A stretch of 15,778 nucleotides of DNA from Verrucomicrobiota bacterium (lineage in GTDB: Bacteria; Verrucomicrobiota; Verrucomicrobiia; Opitutales; Opitutaceae): positions 1 through 15,778 of the forward strand of contig JAEWKR010000150.1 in NCBI GenBank assembly GCA_023457715.1, given 5' to 3'. How positions within the stretch are numbered: position 1 is the stretch's first letter; every line of letters starts with the position of its first letter. Below the pieces are notes generated by a model that ran no database searches, was not told where the DNA came from, and worked only from the letters and a program-made list of their open reading frames with translations. This document shows positions 6,899 through 13,398 of this stretch, piece after piece. The position numbers were made by a program, and so were the translations under genes.

Positions 6899-9273
6899 CT
6901 CCTTCTCTGCCTGATCCGGTTCGGAGCCGCTCGGGAACCGCCAGCTTGTCGGACCCGCGAACCCCGCCCTCGGTCCCTTGCACGGTCGTCAGCCGTCGCG
7001 GGTTCATTCAAGGTCTGGGTCTGTCCAGCGCGGGCCTCTGGCTGGGGGTCTACGCGTTCGGCGCGCAACCTGCGACAACCGAGCCGACGGGCGAAATGGG
7101 TCCCAAGCCGGATCCCAAATCTCCGCTGGAGGAGAGCAAGTCCGCCGGGCTCAACCCCAATGTGTTCATCCATATCGGACCGGACGGCACGGTGACGATC
7201 GTCTGTCACCGCTCCGAGATGGGGCAGGGCATCCGCAGTTCGCTGCCGGTGCTTCTGGCGGACGAACTCGGCGCCGACATGGCCCGCGTCAAGATCCTCC
7301 AGGCCGACGGCGACAAGAAGTACGGCGACCAGAACACCGACGGTTCGAACAGCGTGCGCGGCATCTATGAGGACATGCGCAAGGCGGCCGCCACCGCCCG
7401 CACGATGCTGGTCGCCACGGCGGCGGCGCGGCTGAACGTGTCCGCGGACTCGCTTACGGCCTCCGATCATGTGATCGCGCACCGCGACTCCGGTCGCAAA
7501 CTGGGCTTCGGTGAACTCGCCGTGGAGGCCGGCCGCCTGCCGATACCCGAGCCCGCCACGGTGAAACTGCGTCCCGATGCGGAGCTCCCGCGCGTCGGCA
7601 AGCCTCTCCCGCTGCTCGATGGTCCCGCGTACGTGAAGGGCACGGCGGCCTTCGGGGCCGACGTCCGCATCCCCGGCATGCTCATCGCCGTCATCGCCAG
7701 GCCGCCAGTGATGGGCGCGCGGGTGAAGGGGTTCAACCGCGAGGCCGCCCTCGCCGTCAAGGGCGTGAAGCAGGTCCTGCCGTTGCCCGAGGCGAAACCG
7801 CCCTATGTGTTTCAGCCCTGGGGCGGCGTCGCCGTGCTCGCCGAGAACACCTGGGCCGCGATCAAGGGCCGGGAAGCGCTCGGCATCACGTGGGACGCCG
7901 GCGCGCACGGCACGTTCAATACGCCGGATTATCGGGAGACGCTCTTCAAGTCAGCCCGGGCACCGGGCGAGCCGTTGCGCAACGTCGGCGACGTCGACGC
8001 GGCGCTGCAGGGTGCAGCGCGCACAATCGAGGCCGAGTACTTCGTGCCCCATCTGCCTCACGCCAGCATGGAGCCCCCGGTGGCGCTCGCTCGCTACGAG
8101 CGCGATCAGGGCGGTCGTTGCGAGGTGTGGGCGCCGACGCAGAATCCGCAGGCGGCCCGCACCGAGGTCGCCCGCGTCCTTGGCCTGTCGGAAGACAAGG
8201 TGGCCGTGCACGTCACCCTGCTCGGTGGCGGTTTCGGCCGGAAGTCCAAGGCGGATTTCGCCTCGGAGGCCGCCTACCTCTCGAAGGAGGCGGGTGTCCC
8301 TGTCCGCGTGCAATGGACCCGCACCGACGACTTGCACAACGACTACCTCAACGCGGCGTGTGCCCAGCAGCTCACGGCCGGACTCGACGCCAGCGGCAAG
8401 GTCGTGGCCTGGCGTCATCGCACGGCCTTCCCGCCCATCGGTTCCACCTTCGACCCACGCGCCCGGCGTCCCGGTCCGGGCGACCTGCAGCAGGGCGTGC
8501 TCGATGTGGCGCTCGACATCCCGAATGTTCGCGCCGAGGCGTGTGAGGCCGACAACCACGTCCGCGTGGGCTGGCTGCGTTCGGTCTACAACATCTTCCA
8601 CGCCTTCGCGGTGAACTCGTTCATCGATGAGATCGCGCACGCCAAAGGACAGGATCCGCGTGACACCATGCTCGAGATCTACGGACCCGCGCGGAGGCTG
8701 TCGTTGCAACAGCTCGGGATCAAGGAGCTGGACAACTATGGGCAACCGCTGGAACGCCATCCGGTCGACGCCGGCCGTCTGCGTGGCGTGATTGAACGGG
8801 TCACCGAACTGGCCGGCTGGAAGAATCGGAAGTCGGCGGATGGCCGGGCGGTCGGTCTCGCCGCCCATCGGAGTTTCAACTCCTACGCGGCTGTCGTCGC
8901 CGCCGTGGTGAAACCCGAGCAGGGCGAGCCGCGCGTCGATGAGGTCTGGATCGTCATCGACGCCGGCCTGGTCATCAATCCGGACCGCGTCCGGGCGCAG
9001 ATGGAAGGCTCCGTCATCAATGGCATGAGTCATGTCCTTTACGGCGGCGTCACGCATCGCAACGGGGTCGTCGAGCAGACCAACTTCGATGGCTTCCAAC
9101 TCGTCCGCCTGCCCGCGGCGCCGCGCAAGATCAACGTGGACATCCTGCGCACGAAGAACCCGCCCGGCGGCATCGGCGAACCCGGCGTCCCTCCCGTCGC
9201 CCCCGCCGTCGCCAACGCGCTGTTCGCCCTCACTGGCAAGCGCGTCCGCGACTTCGGCGCGCAGCGAGCGTAG
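6895..9273 (+). CDS. Molybdopterin-binding large subunit of a molybdenum hydroxylase (IorB type)
   Basis: 792 aa. It is the catalytic subunit of a periplasmic xanthine oxidase-family enzyme that hydroxylates N-heterocycles or oxidises aldehydes. An unusually long n-region precedes a twin-arginine signal (SRRGFIQGLG, R34-R35) and hydrophobic segment. Cofactor-site segments visible are SEMGQG around 107-112, LLGGGFGRK around 443-450, and the C-terminal GIGEPG with E762 in the place of the family's catalytic glutamate. Between them is an aldehyde oxidase a/b-type segment (ATVKLRPDAELPRVGKPLPL, DGPAYVKGTAAFGADVRIPG). Start: ATG with AGGAGG 7 nt upstream, overlapping the small-subunit stop. No XdhC-type maturation factor, cytochrome c or flavin subunit lies nearby, so the electron acceptor is unknown. 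The substrate cannot be predicted. Confidence 0.93.
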   Translation: MTPSLPDPVRSRSGTASLSDPRTPPSVPCTVVSRRGFIQGLGLSSAGLWLGVYAFGAQPATTEPTGEMGPKPDPKSPLEESKSAGLNPNVFIHIGPDGTVTIVCHRSEMGQGIRSSLPVLLADELGADMARVKILQADGDKKYGDQNTDGSNSVRGIYEDMRKAAATARTMLVATAAARLNVSADSLTASDHVIAHRDSGRKLGFGELAVEAGRLPIPEPATVKLRPDAELPRVGKPLPLLDGPAYVKGTAAFGADVRIPGMLIAVIARPPVMGARVKGFNREAALAVKGVKQVLPLPEAKPPYVFQPWGGVAVLAENTWAAIKGREALGITWDAGAHGTFNTPDYRETLFKSARAPGEPLRNVGDVDAALQGAARTIEAEYFVPHLPHASMEPPVALARYERDQGGRCEVWAPTQNPQAARTEVARVLGLSEDKVAVHVTLLGGGFGRKSKADFASEAAYLSKEAGVPVRVQWTRTDDLHNDYLNAACAQQLTAGLDASGKVVAWRHRTAFPPIGSTFDPRARRPGPGDLQQGVLDVALDIPNVRAEACEADNHVRVGWLRSVYNIFHAFAVNSFIDEIAHAKGQDPRDTMLEIYGPARRLSLQQLGIKELDNYGQPLERHPVDAGRLRGVIERVTELAGWKNRKSADGRAVGLAAHRSFNSYAAVVAAVVKPEQGEPRVDEVWIVIDAGLVINPDRVRAQMEGSVINGMSHVLYGGVTHRNGVVEQTNFDGFQLVRLPAAPRKINVDILRTKNPPGGIGEPGVPPVAPAVANALFALTGKRVRDFGAQRA

Positions 9274-9282
9274 CCTCACGCA

Positions 9283-9300
9283 AAGGTCGCGAAGGTCGCC
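9283..9300 (+). repeat. Short AAGGTCGC[G/C] direct repeat
   Basis: Two 9-bp units, AAGGTCGCG and AAGGTCGCC, lie 9 bp past the large-subunit stop and are followed by a degenerate third (AAGGGAGTG). The style matches the AACGAAGG subunits at the left end of the window. Confidence 0.5.
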
Positions 9301-9367
9301 AAGGGAGTGACTTCCGGCTTCAGTTGTACCGAAGGTTCGCCAAGCTGCGTGGAACGACCGGCGCGAC

Positions 9368-9387
9368 CGCGGCCCCGAAGGGCCGCG
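9368..9387 (+). terminator. GC-rich hairpin after the IorAB-like operon
   Basis: CGCGGCCC (9368-9375) pairs perfectly with GGGCCGCG (9380-9387) around a CGAA loop. It is the strongest hairpin between the molybdenum enzyme and the Gfo/Idh/MocA gene. Only CTT follows, not a T-run, so intrinsic termination is possible but unproven. Confidence 0.4.
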
Positions 9388-9416
9388 CTTGCCCGTGCCT
9401 GGCCTCCGTTCTGTCC

Positions 9417-9488
9417 CACTTTCACTCTCACTCTCACTCCCACTTTCACTTTCACTTTCCCTTTCACCTTCCCTTTCCCTTTCCCTCC
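9417..9488 (+). repeat. 72-nt pyrimidine hexamer tract abutting a start codon
   Basis: Twelve in-phase hexamers: CACTTT, CACTCT, CACTCT, CACTCC, CACTTT (three times), CCCTTT, CACCTT, CCCTTT (twice), CCCTCC. The last ends at 9488 and ATG begins at 9489. The tract has no G, and A occurs only at position 2 of the unit, so it cannot hold a Shine-Dalgarno and should be unstructured as RNA. Copy-number change would move the upstream promoter relative to the gene without shifting frame. Confidence 0.9.
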
Positions 9489-10853
9489 ATGACCCCGCTC
9501 TCCCGCCGCGATTTCGTGCGCGTCGCCGCCGCTGCCTCAGCCGCCGCCGCTTTCCCCCTGATCCTGCCAGCGCGGCTGCTCGGCGCTGACACCCCCGGCA
9601 AGCGCGTACGCGTGGGCCAGATCGGCTGCGGCCGCATTGCGCGCGATCACGACATGACCGGCGTGTTCCAAAGCGGTCTCGCCGATCTGGTCGCGCTATG
9701 CGACGTCGATGGGAAGCGTCTCGCCGAGGGCAAGCAACGGGTGGAGAAGTTCTACCAGGACGCGGGCCGCCCCGCGCCGACGATCGCGCTGTACCGGAAT
9801 TACCGTGACTTGCTCGCGCACGAGGATCTCGACGCGGTGGTGATCAGCACGCCGGACCACTGGCATGCGGAGCCCGCGCTCGCCGCGGTCCAGGCGGGCA
9901 AGGACATCTATCTCCAGAAACCGTTCACGATGACGCTGCAGGAGGGCATCCAGCTCCGGGATGCGGCGGCGAAGTCGAAGGTCATTTTCCAGATCGGCAG
10001 CCAGCAGCGCTCGTGGGAGCAGTTCCGCCGCGCGGCCGAACTCATTCGCAGCGGCCGGGTGGGGCAGGTGAAGCGCGTCGAAATCGGACTCCCCATCGAT
10101 CCCACCAAGCCGGACGATCCGGAGCAGCCGGTACCCGACACCCTCGATTACGCCCAGTGGCTCGGCTCCACGCCGCAGGTTTACTACACCGAGCAGCGGG
10201 TGCATCCGCAGCAGGGTTACGGTCGACCCGGCTGGCTGCGCAACGAGAGCTACTGCCTCGGCATGATCACGGGCTGGGGCTCGCACCATTACGATACCCT
10301 GCACTGGGCTTTGGATGTCGAGGACTCCGGCCCGAGCCGGGTCGAGGGTCGTGCCGAATTTCCGACGAACAAGATCTGGAACGTGCACGGAGCCTATGAG
10401 GTGGAACTCGCGTACCCGCGCGGCATCCAGGTCAAGGTGTCGGACAAGTTCCCCAACGGACTCAAGTTCATCGGCGATGATGGCTGGATCTTCGTGTCCC
10501 GTGACGGCCAGGCGACGGCCAGCGATCCGAACTTCAAAGCCACCGGCTTGAAACCGCTCGATGCCAGTGACCCGCGGCTGCTCGACCCGGCCGGGGTGAA
10601 GGTCGAGTTGCCGCGCAGCGCCAGCCACCATCGCAACTGGCTCGAAAGCGTGAACTCACGGCAGATGCCGCTCGCCCCGGCGCACGTCGCGCATCGCAGC
10701 AACAGCGCGTGCATCGTGAGCTGGATCGCAATGAAGCTCGGCCGCCCGGTGCGATGGGACGTGAAGACGGAACGTTTCATCGACGACCCCGAAGCCAACG
10801 CCCTGCTCAGTCGCCCCGAACGCAAGCCGTACGGAGTGGGACACATGGGGTAA
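9489..10853 (+). CDS. Tat-exported Gfo/Idh/MocA-family oxidoreductase
   Basis: 454 aa. It begins with a twin-arginine signal (LSRRDFVRVAAAASAAAAF, R6-R7), then the NAD(P)-binding fold with G46-x-G48-x-x-A51 (VGQIGCGRIA), ISTPDHWHAEPAL, and K144 in the LQKPFT motif, the position of the family's conserved EKP lysine. The C-terminal alpha/beta half contains GWLRNESYCLGMITGWGSHH, the usual WG-HH segment. Relatives include glucose-fructose oxidoreductase and NAD-dependent GH109 glycosidases; all act on sugars or sugar derivatives with a tightly bound nucleotide. The substrate is unknown. The ATG at 9489 was chosen because the signal begins there; the frame stays open upstream only through the hexamer tract. 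No Shine-Dalgarno is present. It lies 215 bp after the molybdenum enzyme and is probably a separate unit. Confidence 0.93.
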   Translation: MTPLSRRDFVRVAAAASAAAAFPLILPARLLGADTPGKRVRVGQIGCGRIARDHDMTGVFQSGLADLVALCDVDGKRLAEGKQRVEKFYQDAGRPAPTIALYRNYRDLLAHEDLDAVVISTPDHWHAEPALAAVQAGKDIYLQKPFTMTLQEGIQLRDAAAKSKVIFQIGSQQRSWEQFRRAAELIRSGRVGQVKRVEIGLPIDPTKPDDPEQPVPDTLDYAQWLGSTPQVYYTEQRVHPQQGYGRPGWLRNESYCLGMITGWGSHHYDTLHWALDVEDSGPSRVEGRAEFPTNKIWNVHGAYEVELAYPRGIQVKVSDKFPNGLKFIGDDGWIFVSRDGQATASDPNFKATGLKPLDASDPRLLDPAGVKVELPRSASHHRNWLESVNSRQMPLAPAHVAHRSNSACIVSWIAMKLGRPVRWDVKTERFIDDPEANALLSRPERKPYGVGHMG

Positions 10854-10879
10854 GCCACCCTCTGGAGACGTCATACCTT

Positions 10880-10912
10880 CCGCCTAAAGTACGTTGTCCC
10901 GCCTTTAGGCGG
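10880..10912 (+). terminator. 10-bp stem hairpin after the Gfo/Idh/MocA gene
   Basis: CCGCCTAAAG (10880-10889) pairs perfectly with CTTTAGGCGG (10903-10912) around a 13-nt loop, 27 bp past the stop codon. It overlaps the first unit of the 39-bp repeat array. A T-run is absent, so it may act as a 3'-end stabiliser or Rho-dependent boundary rather than a classic terminator. Confidence 0.4.
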
Positions 10913-11005
10913 AATGCCCCCGCCCGAGTACGTTGTCCCGCCTTCAGGCGGAATGCCCCGGCCTGAGTACGTTGTCCCGCCTTCAGGCGGAATGCCTTGG
11001 CCCGA
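10889..11005 (+). repeat. Three tandem 39-bp hairpin repeats
   Basis: Units start at 10889, 10928 and 10967, each GTACGTTGTCCCGCC, then TT[T/C]AGGCGGAATGCC and a variable CCCGCCCGA-type tail. A broken fourth tail (GAATGCCTCGGCC) follows at about 11006. Each unit carries a perfect CCGCCT-TT/TC-AGGCGG palindrome (10899-10912, 10938-10951, 10977-10990). It sits between the Gfo/Idh/MocA and isoaspartate methyltransferase genes. Confidence 0.92.
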
Positions 11006-11061
11006 GAATGCCTCGGCCGTCTCCGCCGCCCGCCCTCCCTCCCGGGCCGCCCGTCACTCGC

Positions 11062-11089
11062 TTGCCGACGCGAACCGGCTCACTATCCT
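11062..11089 (+). promoter_or_regulatory. Candidate promoter for pcm, possibly giving a leaderless mRNA
   Basis: TTGCCG (11062-11067), a 16-nt spacer and TATCCT (11084-11089). Each box matches the consensus at 4 of 6 bases. TATCCT ends 5 nt before the ATG at 11095, so transcription would begin at about the start codon. No Shine-Dalgarno precedes that ATG, which fits a leaderless message. Confidence 0.4.
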
Positions 11090-11094
11090 GTCCA

Positions 11095-11802
11095 ATGCTC
11101 TCCCGGATCCTCAGATCCGCTCTGGCGGTGGCGATGCCGGCTTTTGGCGCGGCGCCCGGCGCCGAATCCGAGCGCCACGCCGAACGGCACGCCATGGTCG
11201 AAGAACAGATTGTGGCGCGTCGCATCGCCGACCAGCGGACCCTGTCAGCCATGCGCCGCGTCCCCCGGCACCGCTTTGTCCCGCGTGAGTTGTCGCATCG
11301 CGCGTACGAGGACGGTCCCTTGCCGATCGGCCACGGCCAGACGATTTCGCAGCCGTTCATCGTCGCGTACACCACGGAACACGCGCAGATCAAACCCGGC
11401 ACCAAGGTCCTCGAAATCGGCACCGGGTCCGGCTACCAGGCGGCGGTCGCGGCCGAAGCAGGTGCCGACGTATATTCGATTGAGATCGTGCCCGAACTGG
11501 CCGAGCGCGCCCGTGCTGCGCTCCACGACTCCGGCTACGGGCGCGTCCACCTTCGCACCGGGGACGGCTACAAAGGCTGGCCAGAGGAGGCGCCCTTCGA
11601 CGTGATCATCGTGACCGCCGCCCCCGACGTCGTCCCACCGCCGCTCATCGAACAACTCAAGGAAGGCGGCCGGATGATCATTCCCGTCGGTCCGCAACGC
11701 GGCGTGCAGGAGTTGCGGCTGATCACGAAATCCGGCGGCAAGGTGAGGGAAGAGGCGCTCCTTCCGGTGGCGTTCGTCCCCTTCACCCGGGCGAAAGAGT
11801 GA
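11095..11802 (+). CDS. pcm: Protein-L-isoaspartate O-methyltransferase, probably exported
   Basis: 235 aa. The enzyme methylates L-isoaspartyl residues in aged proteins using S-adenosylmethionine, starting their repair. Family motifs are clear: YEDGPLPIGHGQTISQPFIV (71-90) and the SAM-binding VLEIGTGSGYQAAV (105-118). They are followed by VYSIEIVPELAERA, RTGDGYKGWPEEAPFDVIIV and the C-terminal VPVAFVPFTR-like end. From the ATG at 11095 the protein begins with a basic, hydrophobic, Ala-rich segment (MLSRILRSALAVAMPAFGA) that looks like a Sec signal. Starting instead at the in-frame ATG at 11194 would give a 202-aa cytoplasmic form close to the usual family length. The open frame extends back to 10933 only through the 39-bp repeats. 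It appears monocistronic. Confidence 0.93.
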   Translation: MLSRILRSALAVAMPAFGAAPGAESERHAERHAMVEEQIVARRIADQRTLSAMRRVPRHRFVPRELSHRAYEDGPLPIGHGQTISQPFIVAYTTEHAQIKPGTKVLEIGTGSGYQAAVAAEAGADVYSIEIVPELAERARAALHDSGYGRVHLRTGDGYKGWPEEAPFDVIIVTAAPDVVPPPLIEQLKEGGRMIIPVGPQRGVQELRLITKSGGKVREEALLPVAFVPFTRAKE

Positions 11803-11819
11803 GGTCGAACGCCGCATCG

Positions 11820-11884
11820 GTAGCACCAGAGCTTCAGCCTCGTGGTATGCGGTTTGCCGTAGCGCCGGCTTCAGCCGGTATCGG
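11820..11884 (+). repeat. Degenerate pair of CTTCAG-core hairpin repeats
   Basis: Two diverged units begin GTAGC at 11820 and 11859, again 39 bp apart. Each is centred on GCTTCAGCC; the second holds the perfect palindrome CCGGCT-TC-AGCCGG (11865-11878). The core resembles the CGCCTTCAGGCG centre of the array at 10889-11005 with different stem bases. Confidence 0.6.
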
Positions 11885-11913
11885 TTGCTCAGCGTTCAGC
11901 ATTTCAGTTTATT
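11885..11913 (+). promoter_or_regulatory. Candidate promoter for the SAM methyltransferase
   Basis: TTGCTC (11885-11890), 17-nt spacer, TTTATT (11908-11913), inside the only AT-rich island (about 11900-11930) of the spacer. TAACAT (11913-11918) is an alternative -10. The transcript would have a leader of about 55 nt. Confidence 0.35.
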
Positions 11914-11973
11914 AACATTTTACGACTGCACTAGCGGATTCAGGCCTCCACGTTGTCATGGTCAAAGGGTACC

Positions 11974-12999
11974 ATGAACTTCGTCGACACCGTACTTCCT
12001 TCCGCTTCTTCCGCGCAGCCCTCCAGCCTTCCCGATCGCGCCGCTGCCCGGCACGCGGCCATCGGGGCCCTCCTGCGTCCCGAGCATCGAGCCGGACCCG
12101 GCAACGAAACGTGCTACGATTGCCTCCCGGCTGCCCTCCGCGCGCGCTACGACATCGTCGACACGACCAATGTCTCGGCGCATCCCTATGACTGCCACGC
12201 GATGGAACTCATCACGGCCCATCGCTCCGGCTGGGTGCTGGATTGCGGCGCCGGTTATCGCGCCACGCTCGAACCCAACGTGGTCAACTTCGAGATCGTC
12301 CGCTATCCCTCGACCGACGTCCTCGGCGTGGCCGAGGAGATGCCCTTTCGCGACGCCTGTTTCGATGCGGTGATTTGCCTGAACGTGCTCGAGCACGTGA
12401 AGGACCCGTTCAAGGCCGCGCGCGAGATCACGCGTGTGCTCAAGCCCGGTGGCCGTCTGTACTGCGTGGTGCCGTTTCTGCAACCGGTGCACGGCTATCC
12501 CCACCATTACTACAACATGACCGCCCAGGGCCTGAGCAACCTGTTCGCCCGCCATTTTCAGATGCAGCGCCAGGAAGTGTTGGGGTCGGGCGGACCCATC
12601 TGGACCCTGCAATCGATCCTCAGCATCTGGCACGGCGCGCTGCCGGTGGGAGTGCAGGAAGAGTTTGCGCGGACGTCGGTCGGCGAGTTGCTCATGTCAC
12701 CCATCGCCTTGCTGCAACGCCCCTTCGTCACCGCGTTGCCGGAGTGCGCCCGCTTTGTGCTCGCGAGCACAACGGCGTATTTTGGCACCCGGCGCGCCGA
12801 CGTGACTCCTCCGCTTGATCCGGCGGACGCGTTGGAACGGGTCAACGTCGACACCGCGGCATTGCGCACCGAGCTCGCCCGAGCGCAGCAGGAAGTGCTC
12901 CGCCTCGACGCGCGCCTCAATCGCCTCCGCCGCTCCCACTGGTGGCGCCTCCGCCGCCGCCTGCTCCACCTGTTCGGCCTGGAAGACGGCAAGGACTAG
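11974..12999 (+). CDS. Class I SAM-dependent methyltransferase with coiled-coil, basic C-terminus
   Basis: 341 aa. The SAM-binding Rossmann core resembles the methyltransferase type 11 family. Motif I is WVLDCGAG (87-94), then E121-E122 in EEMPFRDACFDAVICLNVLEHV (motif II region to about 142), and LKPGGRLYCVVPF (motif III). HGYPHHYYNMT follows, typical of enzymes that modify sugars or other small molecules. Residues about 287-320 are a predicted coiled coil (ALRTELARAQQEVLRLDARL), ending in SHWWRLRRRLLHLFGLE. A W-R-rich tail of this sort is common on cell-surface polysaccharide methyl- and glycosyltransferases and may touch the membrane. The ATG at 11974 follows AAAGGG (11964-11969). An ATG at 11958 is in another frame. 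No glycosyltransferase cluster is nearby, so the substrate is unknown. Confidence 0.88.
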   Translation: MNFVDTVLPSASSAQPSSLPDRAAARHAAIGALLRPEHRAGPGNETCYDCLPAALRARYDIVDTTNVSAHPYDCHAMELITAHRSGWVLDCGAGYRATLEPNVVNFEIVRYPSTDVLGVAEEMPFRDACFDAVICLNVLEHVKDPFKAAREITRVLKPGGRLYCVVPFLQPVHGYPHHYYNMTAQGLSNLFARHFQMQRQEVLGSGGPIWTLQSILSIWHGALPVGVQEEFARTSVGELLMSPIALLQRPFVTALPECARFVLASTTAYFGTRRADVTPPLDPADALERVNVDTAALRTELARAQQEVLRLDARLNRLRRSHWWRLRRRLLHLFGLEDGKD

Positions 13000-13007
13000 C
13001 CCCGTCT

Positions 13008-13114
13008 CTACCGCGCGTCGTAGACGTCAATCAGACCGAATCCGGTGGTTCCACCGACACCTGATCGATGCACCGTGTAGGTTCTCGCCGGCAGTTCGAG
13101 CAAGAGCGCCGAAT
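13008..13114 (-). pseudogene. C-terminal remnant of a large secreted protein
   Basis: The minus strand from 13114 to the stop at 13008 reads PDSALLLELPARTYTVHRSG followed by VGGTTGFGLIDVYDAR. From memory this matches the last strands of a C-terminal module in many large secreted verrucomicrobial proteins, where D-ALL-LP-G-YT, SGV, GTTG and L-EVY are conserved. Upstream of residue D the frame runs straight into the REP-like element at 13122, where homology stops. No start codon, signal peptide or remaining domain is visible within 300 bp. I read it as the tail of a deleted gene, cut at the repeat. It is convergent with the methyltransferase, 8 bp past that gene's stop. The family resemblance could not be searched. 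Confidence 0.55.
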
Positions 13115-13121
13115 CGGGAAG

Positions 13122-13152
13122 GGCCGCAAAAAGGCGCAAAAGGCGCAAGAAG
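13122..13152 (-). repeat. REP-like element, copy 3 (inverted partner of 13288-13317)
   Basis: It contains GGCCGCAAAAAGGCGC and AAAAGGCGCAAGAAG, the reverse complement of the 3' half of the elements at 192-240 and 366-414. Together with the oppositely oriented copy at 13288-13317 it brackets a 135-bp segment. Confidence 0.75.
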
Positions 13153-13214
13153 CAGCTGGCAATGCAGAGCACCTCTCGCATGCAGACCGACCGGAATCCG
13201 GCTCCCTGTGCGGC

Positions 13215-13230
13215 CGTGAGCGCGCTCACG
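13215..13230. repeat. 16-bp perfect palindrome between inverted REP-like copies
   Basis: CGTGAGCGCGCTCACG reads the same on both strands. A second small hairpin, GCCAGC-aa-GCTGGC, lies at 13245-13258. Both are inside the segment bracketed by the inverted REP-like copies. With the remnant and the CCCGGC hairpin they account for the gene-free stretch 13000-13413; I see no intact gene there. Confidence 0.7.
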
Positions 13231-13287
13231 CAGGGGCTCGGAGCGCCAGCAAGCTGGCAGCCGCACCATTTCCGGGATGGCTCTGAT

Positions 13288-13317
13288 TTCTTGCGCCTTT
13301 TTGCGACTTCTTGCGGC
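13288..13317 (+). repeat. REP-like element, copy 4
   Basis: TTCTTGCGCCTTTTTGCG followed by ACTTCTTGCGGC. It is a diverged, oppositely oriented version of the element at 13122-13152 (reverse complements differ in a few central bases) and the same family as 192-240. Confidence 0.7.
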
Positions 13318-13398
13318 AATCCGGTTCGGACTCCTGCGTTTATGCCCTCACCCGTTTTCCACGGCACCTCGTCTTGATCGCAATCTCAAATTTCAAAT

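Noticed and set aside
7951..9279. 442-aa minus-strand frame antisense to the molybdenum large subunit
   Set aside because: Long only because stops are rare in GC-rich antisense; the plus strand has strong family motifs and a Shine-Dalgarno.
9324..9488. Upstream extension of the Gfo/Idh/MocA frame giving a His/Phe/Ser-rich N-terminus
   Set aside because: It is the hexamer tract read as protein (HSHS/HFHF); the twin-arginine signal begins at the ATG at 9489, where export signals belong.
10889..11005. Possible CRISPR array
   Set aside because: Units are contiguous 39-mers with no unique spacers, only three copies, and no cas gene in the window.
10933..11094. Upstream extension of the isoaspartate methyltransferase frame
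   Set aside because: It is translated 39-bp repeat plus Pro/Arg-rich spacer, unlike any N-terminus of the family.
11958..12191. 77-aa plus-strand frame starting at the ATG just before the SAM methyltransferase
   Set aside because: Arg/Pro/Ser-rich out-of-frame shadow overlapping the true gene; no supporting ribosome site.
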